This document shows positions 17,405-25,930 of a stretch of DNA of 64,000 bases, piece after piece. The position numbers and the translations under genes are program-made. Below the pieces are notes generated by a model that was not told the origin of the DNA, searched no databases, and saw only the letters and a program-made list of their open reading frames with translations. Numbering within the stretch: the stretch's first letter is position 1; each line of letters begins with the position of its first letter. The stretch covers positions 806,001 to 870,000 of the forward strand of contig JAXHMK010000010.1 of NCBI GenBank assembly GCA_034521495.1. The letters are read 5' to 3'. This stretch comes from Balneolaceae bacterium (GTDB taxonomy: Bacteria > Bacteroidota > Rhodothermia > Balneolales > Balneolaceae).

Positions 17405-18115
17405 TTAGTATGAAAAGTTTGGTTCTGGCTCTTTATCCTCATAAAAATCACAAATATGTTGCACTGCATCATCTACATCATCCGTTAAATAGAAAATATC
17501 CATATCATTTTCATGGATATAACCATTTTCGATCAACTTTTCCTGAATCCATTCAACCAATCCCTGCCAATACTCTTTACCTATGAGAACGATAGGGATT
17601 TTCATGATCTTCTCAGTTTGTATTAACGTAATTGTTTCAAATAGCTCATCAAGTGTTCCAAAACCACCCGGTAAAACTATAAATCCCTGAGCATATTTTA
17701 CAAACATCACTTTTCGAACAAAAAAATATTTGAAATTAATTACATAATTGGGAGATACATACCGGTTAACGCCTTGTTCTTTGGGCAATTCAATGCCAAG
17801 TCCTACAGATTTTCCGTCGCTGTTAAAAGCTCCTTTATTTGCCGCTTCCATAACTCCGGGGCCGCCACCAGTGATTATTCCAAACCCGTTATCAGAAATA
17901 GCTTCAGCAGCTTTAACGGCCAGTTCGTAATATTCTGAGCCCGGTTTTACACGTGCAGATCCAAATATTGAAATACAGGGGCCCACTCGCATTAGAGTCT
18001 CATATCCGTCTACAAATTCACCCATAATTTTAAAAATACTCCATAAACTTCGGCTGCTTTCCGATTCAAACTGATCTGCATCAATATTATTGGAAAAAAC
18101 TTTTGGCTTCTGCAT
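17405..18115 (-). CDS. LOG-family nucleotide-binding protein
   Basis: A 236-residue Rossmann-fold protein of the LOG / TIGR00730 family. The two defining motifs are GGGPGVMEAANKGAF (about 82-96) and LPGGFGTLDELFE (about 148-160). Characterised members are phosphoribohydrolases that release free bases from nucleoside 5'-monophosphates, the reaction that makes active cytokinins in plants. In bacteria the physiological substrate is often unclear. The gene starts 3 bases after the DUF5683 stop and probably belongs to the same parA-parB-DUF5683 transcript. Confidence 0.87.
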   Translation of the reverse strand: MQKPKVFSNNIDADQFESESSRSLWSIFKIMGEFVDGYETLMRVGPCISIFGSARVKPGSEYYELAVKAAEAISDNGFGIITGGGPGVMEAANKGAFNSDGKSVGLGIELPKEQGVNRYVSPNYVINFKYFFVRKVMFVKYAQGFIVLPGGFGTLDELFETITLIQTEKIMKIPIVLIGKEYWQGLVEWIQEKLIENGYIHENDMDIFYLTDDVDDAVQHICDFYEDKEPEPNFSY

Positions 18116-18118
18116 ATA

Positions 18119-18745
18119 CTATTTTTTTAAAAATGAAAATTTAACCTGAATTCCCAGGCTTCTCTCAGCCAAAATTGTTGGCTGAACCGTTGCTCTGGCA
18201 CTTAGATCATCCGAAACATCAAAATTTCGCATATGAGCAAAAATATAAGCGTCAATCGCATTTAATCCGTAAGCAAGACCTATAATGACAAACATCAAAT
18301 CACGCCGATTTCTCAAATTGTTCCTGTTTGACTGAAGTTGATTTGCATTTACTCCTTCCAAACGTTCCGGAGTCGGCCCGAATTTTAAATCACTATCTTC
18401 CCCCTGGGTTGTGTTGTAATAGGCAGCACGATAGTCTTTATACTGTCCATTCACATAAGATGTGTATACTCCAAGCCCTGCAAATACACCATAGATAATG
18501 GGTACCTTCCAAATTTGATTGTTTATGACCTGTCCCCATCCCGGAATAATCAGCGATTTGTACAAAACTGACGTTGGATTTGGATATTCGCTGGATTGTG
18601 TTGTGTCTTCCTGCGAAAAATTCTGAGTAGAATATTGATGCAGCCTGTTTTCGAGCAGGCTGTAATTCGGCTGCAGCAACGATTGCTGAGCGTAAGAATT
18701 GAAAGTGATAAAAAAGAATACAAGAAAAAGATTAACCCATTTCAT
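18119..18745 (-). CDS. DUF5683-family membrane protein
   Basis: A 208-residue protein with an N-terminal signal (MKWVNLFLVFFFITFNSYAQ). The conserved central region SLIIPGWGQVINNQIWKVPI leads into a hydrophobic segment, and a second membrane-like segment lies at about 150-170 (LMFVIIGLAYGLNAIDAYIFAH). This matches the DUF5683 pattern common in Bacteroidota-type bacteria, where the gene often sits beside parB. The function is unknown. The start overlaps the parB 3' end by 14 bp, indicating translational coupling within the par operon. Confidence 0.75.
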   Translation of the reverse strand: MKWVNLFLVFFFITFNSYAQQSLLQPNYSLLENRLHQYSTQNFSQEDTTQSSEYPNPTSVLYKSLIIPGWGQVINNQIWKVPIIYGVFAGLGVYTSYVNGQYKDYRAAYYNTTQGEDSDLKFGPTPERLEGVNANQLQSNRNNLRNRRDLMFVIIGLAYGLNAIDAYIFAHMRNFDVSDDLSARATVQPTILAERSLGIQVKFSFLKK

Positions 18746-19649
18746 CGAAAAGTTGAATCAATCGTTCTAAATCTTCATCCGAGTAGTACTCAATCCGGAT
18801 CTCTCCTCCCTTTGCCTTTTGTTTGATGTTTACTTTCGTACTTAGCTGTTTTCGCAGTCGTTTTGAAACATCATCTAAAAACGGGTTGTTTTTTGGGGCA
18901 GGTTTTTTTGAAGATTTCTGTTCTTTCTTTTTATCGTAAGACTTTACAAGCTCTTCCGTTTGCCGAACAGACAAATCTTTCTTTTGAATTTCTTTCAGAA
19001 GCTTCTTCTGGTCATCCTCATTTTTTACATTGATCAATGACCGGGCATGACCGGTTGAAATGGATTCATCCCGCAGTGCGGCCTGAATAAATGCCGGAAG
19101 TTGCAGGAGTCGCAGCATATTGGTAACTGTAGAACGGTTTTTCCCAACCCTCTCAGCTACTTCATTTTGTGTGTAATCACATTCGTCAATTAAGCGTTGA
19201 TAACCCATCGAAATTTCGAGAGGATTTAATTCTTCCCGCTGTATATTTTCAATCAAAGCAAAAGCAATTATCTGTTCATCATTTGCTTCACGGATGTATG
19301 CAGGAATCTTCTTCAGTCCGGCAAGTTTAGTTGCTCGTAACCTGCGTTCTCCACTGATGAGCTCAAATCGTTTCTCCCCTATATGGCGAACAGTTATAGG
19401 CTGAATTAATCCATGTTTCTTGATGGATGTTGCCAATTGTTCAAGAGCTTCCTCTTTAAAATCGCTTCTGGGTTGATGCGGATTGGGGCGGATATTGTTT
19501 ACTGGAATTTCCAGAACAATATTTACACGATCAGCGGGCTCTATAGGTACGGCGGTCTTGGTATTTTGTGATTTTTCCTGATCATCTGAATCCTCTTTAT
19601 ACTCAGGAAAAAAAGCTCCAAGACCTCTACCTAACACTTTTTTAGACAT
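18732..19649 (-). CDS. parB: Chromosome-partitioning protein ParB
   Basis: A 305-residue centromere-binding CTPase clamp that loads at parS sites and works with ParA in chromosome segregation. The ParB/Srx domain runs from IRPNPHQPRSDFKEEALEQL through the CTP-binding motif GERRLRA (about 118-124). The central helix-turn-helix is NEVAERVGKNRSTVTNMLRLL (about 166-186). A basic linker with several KK pairs precedes the C-terminal dimerisation helix. It begins 6 bases after parA and overlaps the DUF5683 gene. I did not see a canonical parS sequence in the window. Confidence 0.95.
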   Translation of the reverse strand: MSKKVLGRGLGAFFPEYKEDSDDQEKSQNTKTAVPIEPADRVNIVLEIPVNNIRPNPHQPRSDFKEEALEQLATSIKKHGLIQPITVRHIGEKRFELISGERRLRATKLAGLKKIPAYIREANDEQIIAFALIENIQREELNPLEISMGYQRLIDECDYTQNEVAERVGKNRSTVTNMLRLLQLPAFIQAALRDESISTGHARSLINVKNEDDQKKLLKEIQKKDLSVRQTEELVKSYDKKKEQKSSKKPAPKNNPFLDDVSKRLRKQLSTKVNIKQKAKGGEIRIEYYSDEDLERLIQLFDEMG

Positions 19650-19655
19650 AACGCA

Positions 19656-20456
19656 TTACGATTTAGACAGCGCGGGACTCGATTTAAACATCTTTTTATT
19701 GTTGTTGATAATTTCCCGGGCTAATGAGAGATAATTTTTAGCACCTGTACTGGAAGCATCATATAAAATAGCCGGTTTCCCAAAACTGGGAGCTTCTGCA
19801 AGACGTATATTTCGAGCAATAATTGTTGAAAATACCCTGTCATCAAAATATCGTTTTACTTCCTCCGCTACCTGATTTGAGAGACGAGTCCGTGTATCGT
19901 ACATCGTGAGTAATACGCCTTCAATTTCAAGCTCCCGATTCAGATGTTGCCGGACTATCTTAATAGTGTTTAATAGCTGTCCTAAACCCTCTAAAGCAAA
20001 ATACTCACACTGAACGGGAATCATCACAGAGTTCGATGCGGTAAGTGCATTTATTGTTAATAATCCCAGAGAGGGTGGACAATCAAAAATAATGAAGTCA
20101 TATTTGTCCCGAATACCTTCAACTGCCTTCAGCAGTATTCGCTCTCTTTCATTTCTGTCAACCATCTCAATTTCAGCACCCACAAGATTAATGTGAGATG
20201 GTACAAGATCCAGATAGGGTAATTCTGTTTCGCGAATAGCATCCTCTACGTCTATACCGCCTACCATCACTTCGTATACCGAATTTGATACATTTTTAGA
20301 CTCAATACCCAGTCCGCTTGTGGTATTGCTTTGAGGATCGGTATCTATAATCAGAGTAGGATGCTCAATAACAGCAAGGCTTGCAGCAAGATTGATTGCT
20401 GAAGTTGTTTTACCAACCCCGCCTTTTTGGTTGGCAATTGATATGATTTTTCCCAT
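19656..20456 (-). CDS. parA: Chromosome-partitioning ATPase ParA (Soj)
   Basis: A 266-residue deviant-Walker ATPase. The P-loop is [17 protein letters not shown] (about 10-26) with the signature lysine. [14 protein letters not shown] (about 39-52) is the Walker A' region and [15 protein letters not shown] (about 124-138) the Walker B region. The C-terminal part, including [16 protein letters not shown], is typical of chromosomal Soj/ParA and not plasmid ParA, and there is no N-terminal HTH. First gene of the parA-parB-DUF5683-LOG unit. A DnaA-box-like 9-mer lies 71 bases upstream of its start codon. Confidence 0.95.
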   Translation of the reverse strand: MGKIISIANQKGGVGKTTSAINLAASLAVIEHPTLIIDTDPQSNTTSGLGIESKNVSNSVYEVMVGGIDVEDAIRETELPYLDLVPSHINLVGAEIEMVDRNERERILLKAVEGIRDKYDFIIFDCPPSLGLLTINALTASNSVMIPVQCEYFALEGLGQLLNTIKIVRQHLNRELEIEGVLLTMYDTRTRLSNQVAEEVKRYFDDRVFSTIIARNIRLAEAPSFGKPAILYDASSTGAKNYLSLAREIINNNKKMFKSSPALSKS

Positions 20457-20526
20457 TCGCTTTCAGGGGTTAATTAATTCTGACAATTTTTAATATAAGC
20501 CTCACCTTATAGCTAACCAAAAGAAG

Positions 20527-20535
20527 TTATTCACA
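20527..20535 (+). promoter_or_regulatory. DnaA-box-like 9-mer upstream of parA
   Basis: TTATTCACA fits the DnaA-box consensus TTATNCACA exactly. It is a single site in the 166-bp gap between parA and the anti-sigma gene. parAB usually lies near the origin, so it may regulate parA or hint at oriC nearby, but no cluster of boxes is present. Confidence 0.35.
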
Positions 20536-20622
20536 TTTTAAAGTGGAAAACTTATCTCTATTTATTCCCAAGTAACTGATAAATAGTAACTAAGAGAATT
20601 TTTGCAAAATACACAGATCAGT

Positions 20623-21225
20623 TTAGTTTCCGCTGCCTGTCAACTGAAGTTGTTGTCGTCCGGAGGGTTCACCGACAGGATTTACAGGTGTTAGCTTCTT
20701 AAAACTTTCATTTCTGATGGAATCTGCCATCAAAGAAGTTCCCGAAGCAGCCTGTCCCTGAAAATAAAGTATTTCATTATTATCTACCCAGGGTTGTGTT
20801 CTATGCGAAGAGGGTGAAGATGTAGTTGCAGGTTGCGAAAGGAGTTGTGTACCACCAGCCGTGACAGAGGCCGATTCAGCTTGTTGATGACTGCTTTTTT
20901 TGTTGTCTTGCGAATCATCAATTAAAAATATTCCCGATGTAATGCCAACTAATAGAATAGCTGCCGCTGAATAAAAAATTGGCCTCCAGTACGCACTATT
21001 AGAACTTTGAGAATTGTTTTTTGCGGATTTATAGACAGCATCTACAACATGAGCGGGCGGACAAATGGGCTCAAGTTGATCAAGATTTTTAGAAATTTTT
21101 TTTAATGACTCAACCTCGATCAAAAGATCACTGTCATTTTTAAGATCCCTCTCGAATTCGAGTTTCTCGGAGGGGTCCATTTCATTGTATATGTAAGCTA
21201 TGCTTCGATTTTCCCTGGTACTCAT
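20623..21225 (-). CDS. Anti-sigma-factor-like single-pass membrane protein
   Basis: A 200-residue protein whose start overlaps the stop of an ECF sigma gene by 4 bp. Residues 1-75 are helical and charged (IAYIYNEMDPSEKLEFERDL, then VESLKKISKNLDQL), resembling the cytoplasmic sigma-binding region of Bacteroidota anti-sigma factors, though the HxxxCxxC zinc motif of classical ZAS domains is not visible. One transmembrane segment follows (about 84-102, IFYSAAAILLVGITSGIFLI). The outer part is low-complexity, rich in Ser, Thr and Gln. The role as antagonist of the neighbouring sigma factor is inferred from topology and coupling. Confidence 0.7.
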   Translation of the reverse strand: MSTRENRSIAYIYNEMDPSEKLEFERDLKNDSDLLIEVESLKKISKNLDQLEPICPPAHVVDAVYKSAKNNSQSSNSAYWRPIFYSAAAILLVGITSGIFLIDDSQDNKKSSHQQAESASVTAGGTQLLSQPATTSSPSSHRTQPWVDNNEILYFQGQAASGTSLMADSIRNESFKKLTPVNPVGEPSGRQQLQLTGSGN

Positions 21226-21857
21226 ACACTATTTGATTCCTTCTCATGTTCCTCGTCGAACATTTTACGAAGATTGATCAGAGCATATCTCATTCTGCCC
21301 AGTGCCGTATTAATTGAGACATCTGTCAAATCAGCTATCTCTTTAAAAGGCATTTCGTAGTAATGTCGCAACATCACTACCGTTCGTTGTTCTTCGGGCA
21401 AATTCGATATATGCTTCATCAAACTTGACGTTGACTCATCCAGCTCAAGTTTTTCATCCTGAGCCATAGAATCCTCATCTGGCAATCTGTCGTAAAAATC
21501 AGTTTTCGACTCTTTATCATACGAGGATGTAACGTCTACAAATCGTTTTTGTTTTCTGATATGATCAATTGTTGCATTATGAGCAATTCTCATAACCCAG
21601 GCGATCCATTTTCCTTGTTCATTGTACGTATCATCCATTTTTGTGATGACCTTTGTGAACGTTTCCTGGAAAATATCATTCGCCGTTTCACGATTTTTTA
21701 TCATGCTAAAAATGTAGGAATACACTTTTGCCTGATGGCGATTCATCAACTCTTTAAATGCCAGTTGATCATCATTTTCCCTGAACAGATGTACTAATTC
21801 ACGATCTTTCATCTGTTCGTAATTTTTTGGTATGTGGTCTGAGTTATTAAGTCTCAT
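21222..21857 (-). CDS. ECF-type RNA polymerase sigma factor
   Basis: A 211-residue sigma-70-family factor of the ECF class. Region 2 spans about 28-98 with ANDIFQETFTKVITKM and the promoter-melting WIAWVMRIAHNATIDHIRKQ. Region 4 is LPEEQRTVVMLRHYYEMPFKEIADLTDVS through LGRMRYALINLRKMF (about 148-200). Region 3 and region 1.1 are absent, as in ECF factors. It is coupled to the membrane protein downstream (ATGA overlap), the usual sigma/anti-sigma arrangement. The 212-bp gap to uvrC should hold its promoter, possibly autoregulated, but I could not identify an element with confidence. Confidence 0.9.
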   Translation of the reverse strand: MRLNNSDHIPKNYEQMKDRELVHLFRENDDQLAFKELMNRHQAKVYSYIFSMIKNRETANDIFQETFTKVITKMDDTYNEQGKWIAWVMRIAHNATIDHIRKQKRFVDVTSSYDKESKTDFYDRLPDEDSMAQDEKLELDESTSSLMKHISNLPEEQRTVVMLRHYYEMPFKEIADLTDVSINTALGRMRYALINLRKMFDEEHEKESNSV

Positions 21858-22069
21858 AATTTTCGGGTCTATAATAGTGCTACTTCATGAGAGAAACAAT
21901 ATTCAACAAAGCGCCATTCACTCTATGAACTTGCCTCCATTTATTTAAAATACAACATAAAACATGCCAACACCCAGTTTATGACGAACTTTCATAGTCA
22001 CCTAAACCAAGCTTTACTCATATTATAGAACACAAATAAACTTATCTATAACATTTTCATGTTAAATGG

Positions 22070-23911
22070 TTAACTATTTTCTAAAGCCGTGAAATATTGA
22101 TACACCGCTTTTCCCGTCTTTTTACCAAGAAAGTCCTGAAGAGTTTCGAGTTCGCTCTCTTTTATTTTTTTTACCGAGCCAAAGTACTTTAATAGTTCCT
22201 GGGCTCTCTTTTGTCCAATTCCATCAATCTCTGTCAGTTCAGTTTTTAGCGTTCGTTTCCCTCTTTTTTGGCGATGGAATGCAATTGCAAACCGGTGGGC
22301 TTCATCTCTGGCGGATTGCAGCAGTTTTAAAGCAGGCGATTTTTTGGGTATCATAACCGGATCTGACTGTCCCGGTACAAACACCTCTTCAAGCCGTTTT
22401 GCCAATCCGGCCACTTCAACATGTTCGAGATAATCGATCTCTCTTAAAGCTTCAACAGCAGCATTTAGCTGACCTTTTCCACCATCAATTAAAACCAAGT
22501 CGGGCGGCTGCTGTTTCTCATTTTTAACACGCAAATACCTGCGCCTTACAACCTCTTTCATAGAGGCAAAATCATCTGCACCTTCCACGGTTTTTATATT
22601 AAACCGTTTGTACTCACTTTTTCGGGGTTTTGCATCCACAAAGCATACCATAGACGCCACAGGATCGGCTCCCTGAATATTAGAATTATCGAAGCATTCA
22701 ATTCTGCGCGGCAATCTTTCGAGTCGGAGAAACTCTTTCAAATCTTTAACTGCCTGCGGAATTCGGTTTCTCTCTGCTTTCTCTTTTTCCAATTTTCTCT
22801 CTCCCAATTTCAACTTTGCATTTGAGATAGCCATCTCAATAAACTGCCGCTTCTCTCCTATTTTTGGCACTTTAATCGGTACTTTTTTTCCGTGTTCTTC
22901 CCATAAATATCCACTCAACGGTTCTATATCCTCGATTTCATCACTCAGATACACTTCATCCGGAATTGCACCTGCAAACTGCCCTGTATAGTAATCCTCA
23001 ACAAAAGATTGCAGCATATTTCCACGATCTATTCCCTCAATATTCTTAAGAAACCGGTGAAATTTTCCAACCAGTTTACCCTCCCGGATTTTAAACAGAA
23101 CACCACACGCTTCACTCAGTTCTTCATCAATCTGTATAGCAAAAAGGTCCCGATCAACTTTCTTATCATCTACAATCTTCATTTTTTGATTGTATTTTTG
23201 CAGCGCCTGTAAACTGTCCCGAAGGCGTGCAGCTTCTTCAAACGCTAAAGCATCCGATGCGATCGACATCTCTTCTTTTATCTCTCTCATCAATTTTTCA
23301 GTTCTCCCGGAGAGAAGTCGTTCCACTTTCTCCATAGCGTTTTGATATCGCTCCAAATCCCAGTCTCCGGAACAGTTTTCCAGGTAATCATCAAAACACG
23401 AATGCCACTTTGGCATACCCTTCGATTTATCGATCAGCTTGGGTGAAACAGCACAGGTACAGAGATCAAATGTATTTCGAATCGTTTCCAGCATCCTCCT
23501 CATCTGCCCCACATGATCGTAAGGACCATAATATTTACTGCCGTCTGTAATCACTGTTCGGGTAGGAAATACACGCGGACGCTCATCTTTGGTGATACAG
23601 ATGTATGGATACGACTTATCATCCCGGTACATAATATTATACCTGGGTTGATGGCGCTTAATCAGTGTATTTTCCAGAATTAACGCCTCAGCTTCAGAGT
23701 CTGTAACAATCACTTCTACATCCACTATTTTATTTACCATCACACGAATTCGTCCATCGTGATTATTAGAATCCTGAAAGTAAGATCTCACCCTGTTTCT
23801 CAGCCGTTTTGCCTTTCCCACATAGAGATGGTTTCCTCGTTCATCCATAAACTGGTAAACACCCGGGCTTGTTGGTAAGTGAGCTATTTTTTCTTCAAGC
23901 GTTATAGACAT
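22070..23911 (-). CDS. uvrC: Excinuclease ABC subunit C
   Basis: The 613-residue nuclease of nucleotide excision repair, which makes both incisions around a lesion in the UvrB-DNA complex. The N-terminal GIY-YIG domain begins LPTSPGVYQFMDERGNHLYVG and continues KAKRLRNRVRSYF (about 12-47). A UVR motif that binds UvrB lies near 200-235 (LMREIKEEMSIASDALAFEEAARLRD, split by a short run). The RNase-H-like endonuclease domain has ECFDNSNIQGADPVASMVCF and LVLIDGGKGQLNAA. Tandem helix-hairpin-helix motifs close the protein (LTEIDGIGQKRAQELLKYFG). Full length and intact. It is divergent from the RluA-type gene, with 79 bp between starts. Confidence 0.97.
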   Translation of the reverse strand: MSITLEEKIAHLPTSPGVYQFMDERGNHLYVGKAKRLRNRVRSYFQDSNNHDGRIRVMVNKIVDVEVIVTDSEAEALILENTLIKRHQPRYNIMYRDDKSYPYICITKDERPRVFPTRTVITDGSKYYGPYDHVGQMRRMLETIRNTFDLCTCAVSPKLIDKSKGMPKWHSCFDDYLENCSGDWDLERYQNAMEKVERLLSGRTEKLMREIKEEMSIASDALAFEEAARLRDSLQALQKYNQKMKIVDDKKVDRDLFAIQIDEELSEACGVLFKIREGKLVGKFHRFLKNIEGIDRGNMLQSFVEDYYTGQFAGAIPDEVYLSDEIEDIEPLSGYLWEEHGKKVPIKVPKIGEKRQFIEMAISNAKLKLGERKLEKEKAERNRIPQAVKDLKEFLRLERLPRRIECFDNSNIQGADPVASMVCFVDAKPRKSEYKRFNIKTVEGADDFASMKEVVRRRYLRVKNEKQQPPDLVLIDGGKGQLNAAVEALREIDYLEHVEVAGLAKRLEEVFVPGQSDPVMIPKKSPALKLLQSARDEAHRFAIAFHRQKRGKRTLKTELTEIDGIGQKRAQELLKYFGSVKKIKESELETLQDFLGKKTGKAVYQYFTALENS

Positions 23912-23990
23912 GAAATTAAAATGACAGGGTTACAGCAAATGATTTTAACCGTTATCTTAAAAGTTAATCCAATGATAAATAACTAAGGAG

Positions 23991-24686
23991 ATGAAAACCA
24001 CCGGTACCGACCCCAATATTGAAATTCTTTTCGAGGATAATCACCTCTTGGCTGTAAATAAACCTGCAGGTATGCTATCACAAGAAGACCATACCGGTCA
24101 ACCAGATCTTTTAACACTTTGCAAAGAGTACCTGAAGCAGGAATACAACAAAAAAGGAAATGTGTTTTTAGGATTACTCCATCGTTTAGACAAACCTGTA
24201 AGTGGCGTAATGTTATTCGCAAAAACCTCGAAAGCTGCATCAAGAATCAGTGAACAGATTCGAAAACGATCCATCAAAAAAAACTATCACGCAGTTGTTG
24301 AGGGGGAATCACCCAAAAACGGGATGCTCCAGGATTACCTCCTCAAGGACAATCAAACCAATACTGTTTCGATTGCTTCCAAAAATAATAAACGGGCTAA
24401 AAAAGCAGAACTGTACTATCAAAGAGAAAAAGTTGAAAATAATCTCTCTTTATTAAACATAACTCTCATTACCGGACGACCGCATCAAATTCGAGTTCAA
24501 TTTTCGCATCTTGGCTATCCAGTTTGTGGGGATCAAAAATATGGCTCGAAACATACGTGTAATATATCTCTACATGCTACGCAATTAACGTTTTCACATC
24601 CAACTCTTAAGAAGGAGATAACGATACGCTCAAAACTTCCAACTGGTTTTCCATGGGATTTTTTTAATAAAAGTGATAGTATTTAA
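23991..24686 (+). CDS. RluA-family RNA pseudouridine synthase
   Basis: A 231-residue enzyme that isomerises uridine to pseudouridine in rRNA or tRNA. The catalytic motif GLLHRLDKPVSGVMLFAKT (about 62-80) holds the active-site Asp. The family start is LLAVNKPAGMLSQ, and LITGRPHQIRVQFSHLGYPVCGDQKYG closes the active site. There is no N-terminal S4 domain, so it belongs with the shorter RluA/RluC-like or TruC-like enzymes. The exact target nucleotide cannot be told from sequence. The structured element at 24694-24901 begins just after the stop. Confidence 0.87.
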   Translation: MKTTGTDPNIEILFEDNHLLAVNKPAGMLSQEDHTGQPDLLTLCKEYLKQEYNKKGNVFLGLLHRLDKPVSGVMLFAKTSKAASRISEQIRKRSIKKNYHAVVEGESPKNGMLQDYLLKDNQTNTVSIASKNNKRAKKAELYYQREKVENNLSLLNITLITGRPHQIRVQFSHLGYPVCGDQKYGSKHTCNISLHATQLTFSHPTLKKEITIRSKLPTGFPWDFFNKSDSI

Positions 24687-24693
24687 ATCGTTG

Positions 24694-24901
24694 AATGCGT
24701 TTACCGATGATCCAAAAAAATGTCCTTCCCCGCGATGGATTTCCATGAAAAAGCGTCTGAAGCCTAACTTTACCGAGGCTTCGGCAGACAGAAAGAGCGG
24801 ATCTCCTTTGCCCAAGACATCCTTTTAAGGCCAGCGTTACGTCTTCTTATAGCAAGTCCCCAAAAAGGAAGCTTCAAGGTACTTTGACCGGTAAACGCGT
24901 T
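24694..24901. repeat. Structured 208-nt element closed by a 13-bp stem
   Basis: The ends AATGCGTTTACCG and CGGTAAACGCGTT pair over 13 bp with only one mismatch, which would be a G-U pair in plus-strand RNA. Inside are a perfect ATGGA/TCCAT hairpin (24735-24746) and a two-part stem GTCTG-AAGCCT / AGGCTT-CAGAC (24755-24765 with 24776-24789). A 27-codon frame (24745-24828) begins inside it and its translation is protein-like (MKKRLKPNFTEASADRK...). It occupies most of the 357-bp gap between the pseudouridine synthase and the anti-sigma-like gene. It may be a structured RNA or a miniature mobile repeat. Confidence 0.5.
24745..24828 (+). CDS. Possible 27-residue small ORF inside the structured element
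   Basis: ATG 24745 opens a 27-codon frame ending TAA 24826-24828. It is basic and ends PLPKTSF. No good ribosome-binding site precedes it, and the frame coincides with the hairpins of the surrounding element. It is therefore more likely part of a repeat than a real gene. Confidence 0.2.
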   Translation: MKKRLKPNFTEASADRKSGSPLPKTSF

Positions 24902-25043
24902 AATTGATTATCTGATACCTGGACTTCCTAAAATCTATACAACTGTTGAATGATTGGATATTTCAATTTGTTGATCATTTATAGAGAAATAAATACAACT
25001 CTATGTTAAAGCTCGATGGCGAAATAAGTATTATTTAAGTCCC

Positions 25044-25927
25044 ATGGATAAGTTAGATCGTAAACAAGCGCTCATCCTCCTGCACTCTGTTGCAGACGGA
25101 GAAGCCAGCAATAAAGAGAAAGAGGCTTTCTTTGAGTTTATCAAAGATCATCCTGATATAGAGAAAGAGTACCAACAGGTGCTTGAATTGAAATTAGCGT
25201 TATCCGGTAAGTTGTCGAAAGAGTGTCCGGATTATCTTCGAAAACAAATATTTGATGCCATTGAGAGAGAGAAAAGGAACTTATTGATCAGGAGTGCACA
25301 ATGTCATCTGCCGATAATTCTATACTTTCCACATTGCTCTCGGGAGCATCCGGAAAAATAATAAGATACGTGTCTGCTGCTGCTGTTGTATTGATTTTTT
25401 CTTTAGTAACAGTACAAATTCTCGAGAATACTGACATGCAGGCACCGGCTGATGAAATAATTGTTGAGCAGATAGCTGCAGATCATTTTGTTTCATCTTC
25501 GGGTTCAATAATTGAGCCACATTTTTCATCCGCTTCTGTGCAGGAAGCAGAAGCGTATCTATCAGAAAATCATAATATAGATCTCACAATTCCCGAAATT
25601 GAAGGGGCAGAATTTACCGGCATTGTATTTTCAAATTTCATAGATGAGTTCACTACACCACTTCTTGAATACGTTCAACCGGACATCGGCGAGACTATTT
25701 ATATTTTTACATTTGAACTTGCCCAGGTTGAGGAACACACAACCCTCAAAAGAGATAAAAATGCGGTAGAATCCTGTCAGAAATCAGAAGATTTTTATGT
25801 TGCCGAAATTGACGGACATCATGTTGTTTCCTGGCATTGGGAGGATGACTGGTACACCGCAATTTCTAACCATGATGGGTATGCACTCGCCTCGCTTGTA
25901 GGGCCACTGAAAGATTCTTCAAATTAG
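25044..25927 (+). pseudogene. Anti-sigma-like membrane protein, frame broken once
   Basis: Two overlapping frames make one plausible protein of about 294 residues. The first (25044-25361) gives a helical acidic N-terminus, [20 protein letters not shown] through [17 protein letters not shown]. The second, in another phase, continues [17 protein letters not shown], a membrane segment ([19 protein letters not shown]), and an outer domain with [19 protein letters not shown]. One missing A in the AAAA run at about 25273-25276 restores the frame ([12 protein letters not shown]). The layout, a short cytoplasmic helical part, one membrane pass and an external domain, resembles anti-sigma factors, but no sigma gene is adjacent. 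An alternative is two real genes, the second starting at ATG 25301. The seamless join makes one broken gene likelier. Confidence 0.6.
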
Positions 25928-25930
25928 AAA

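Noticed and set aside
25301-25927. Separate gene starting at ATG 25301
   Set aside because: The codons just before this ATG continue the upstream protein naturally once one A is added, so a single broken gene is preferred, although two genes remain possible.
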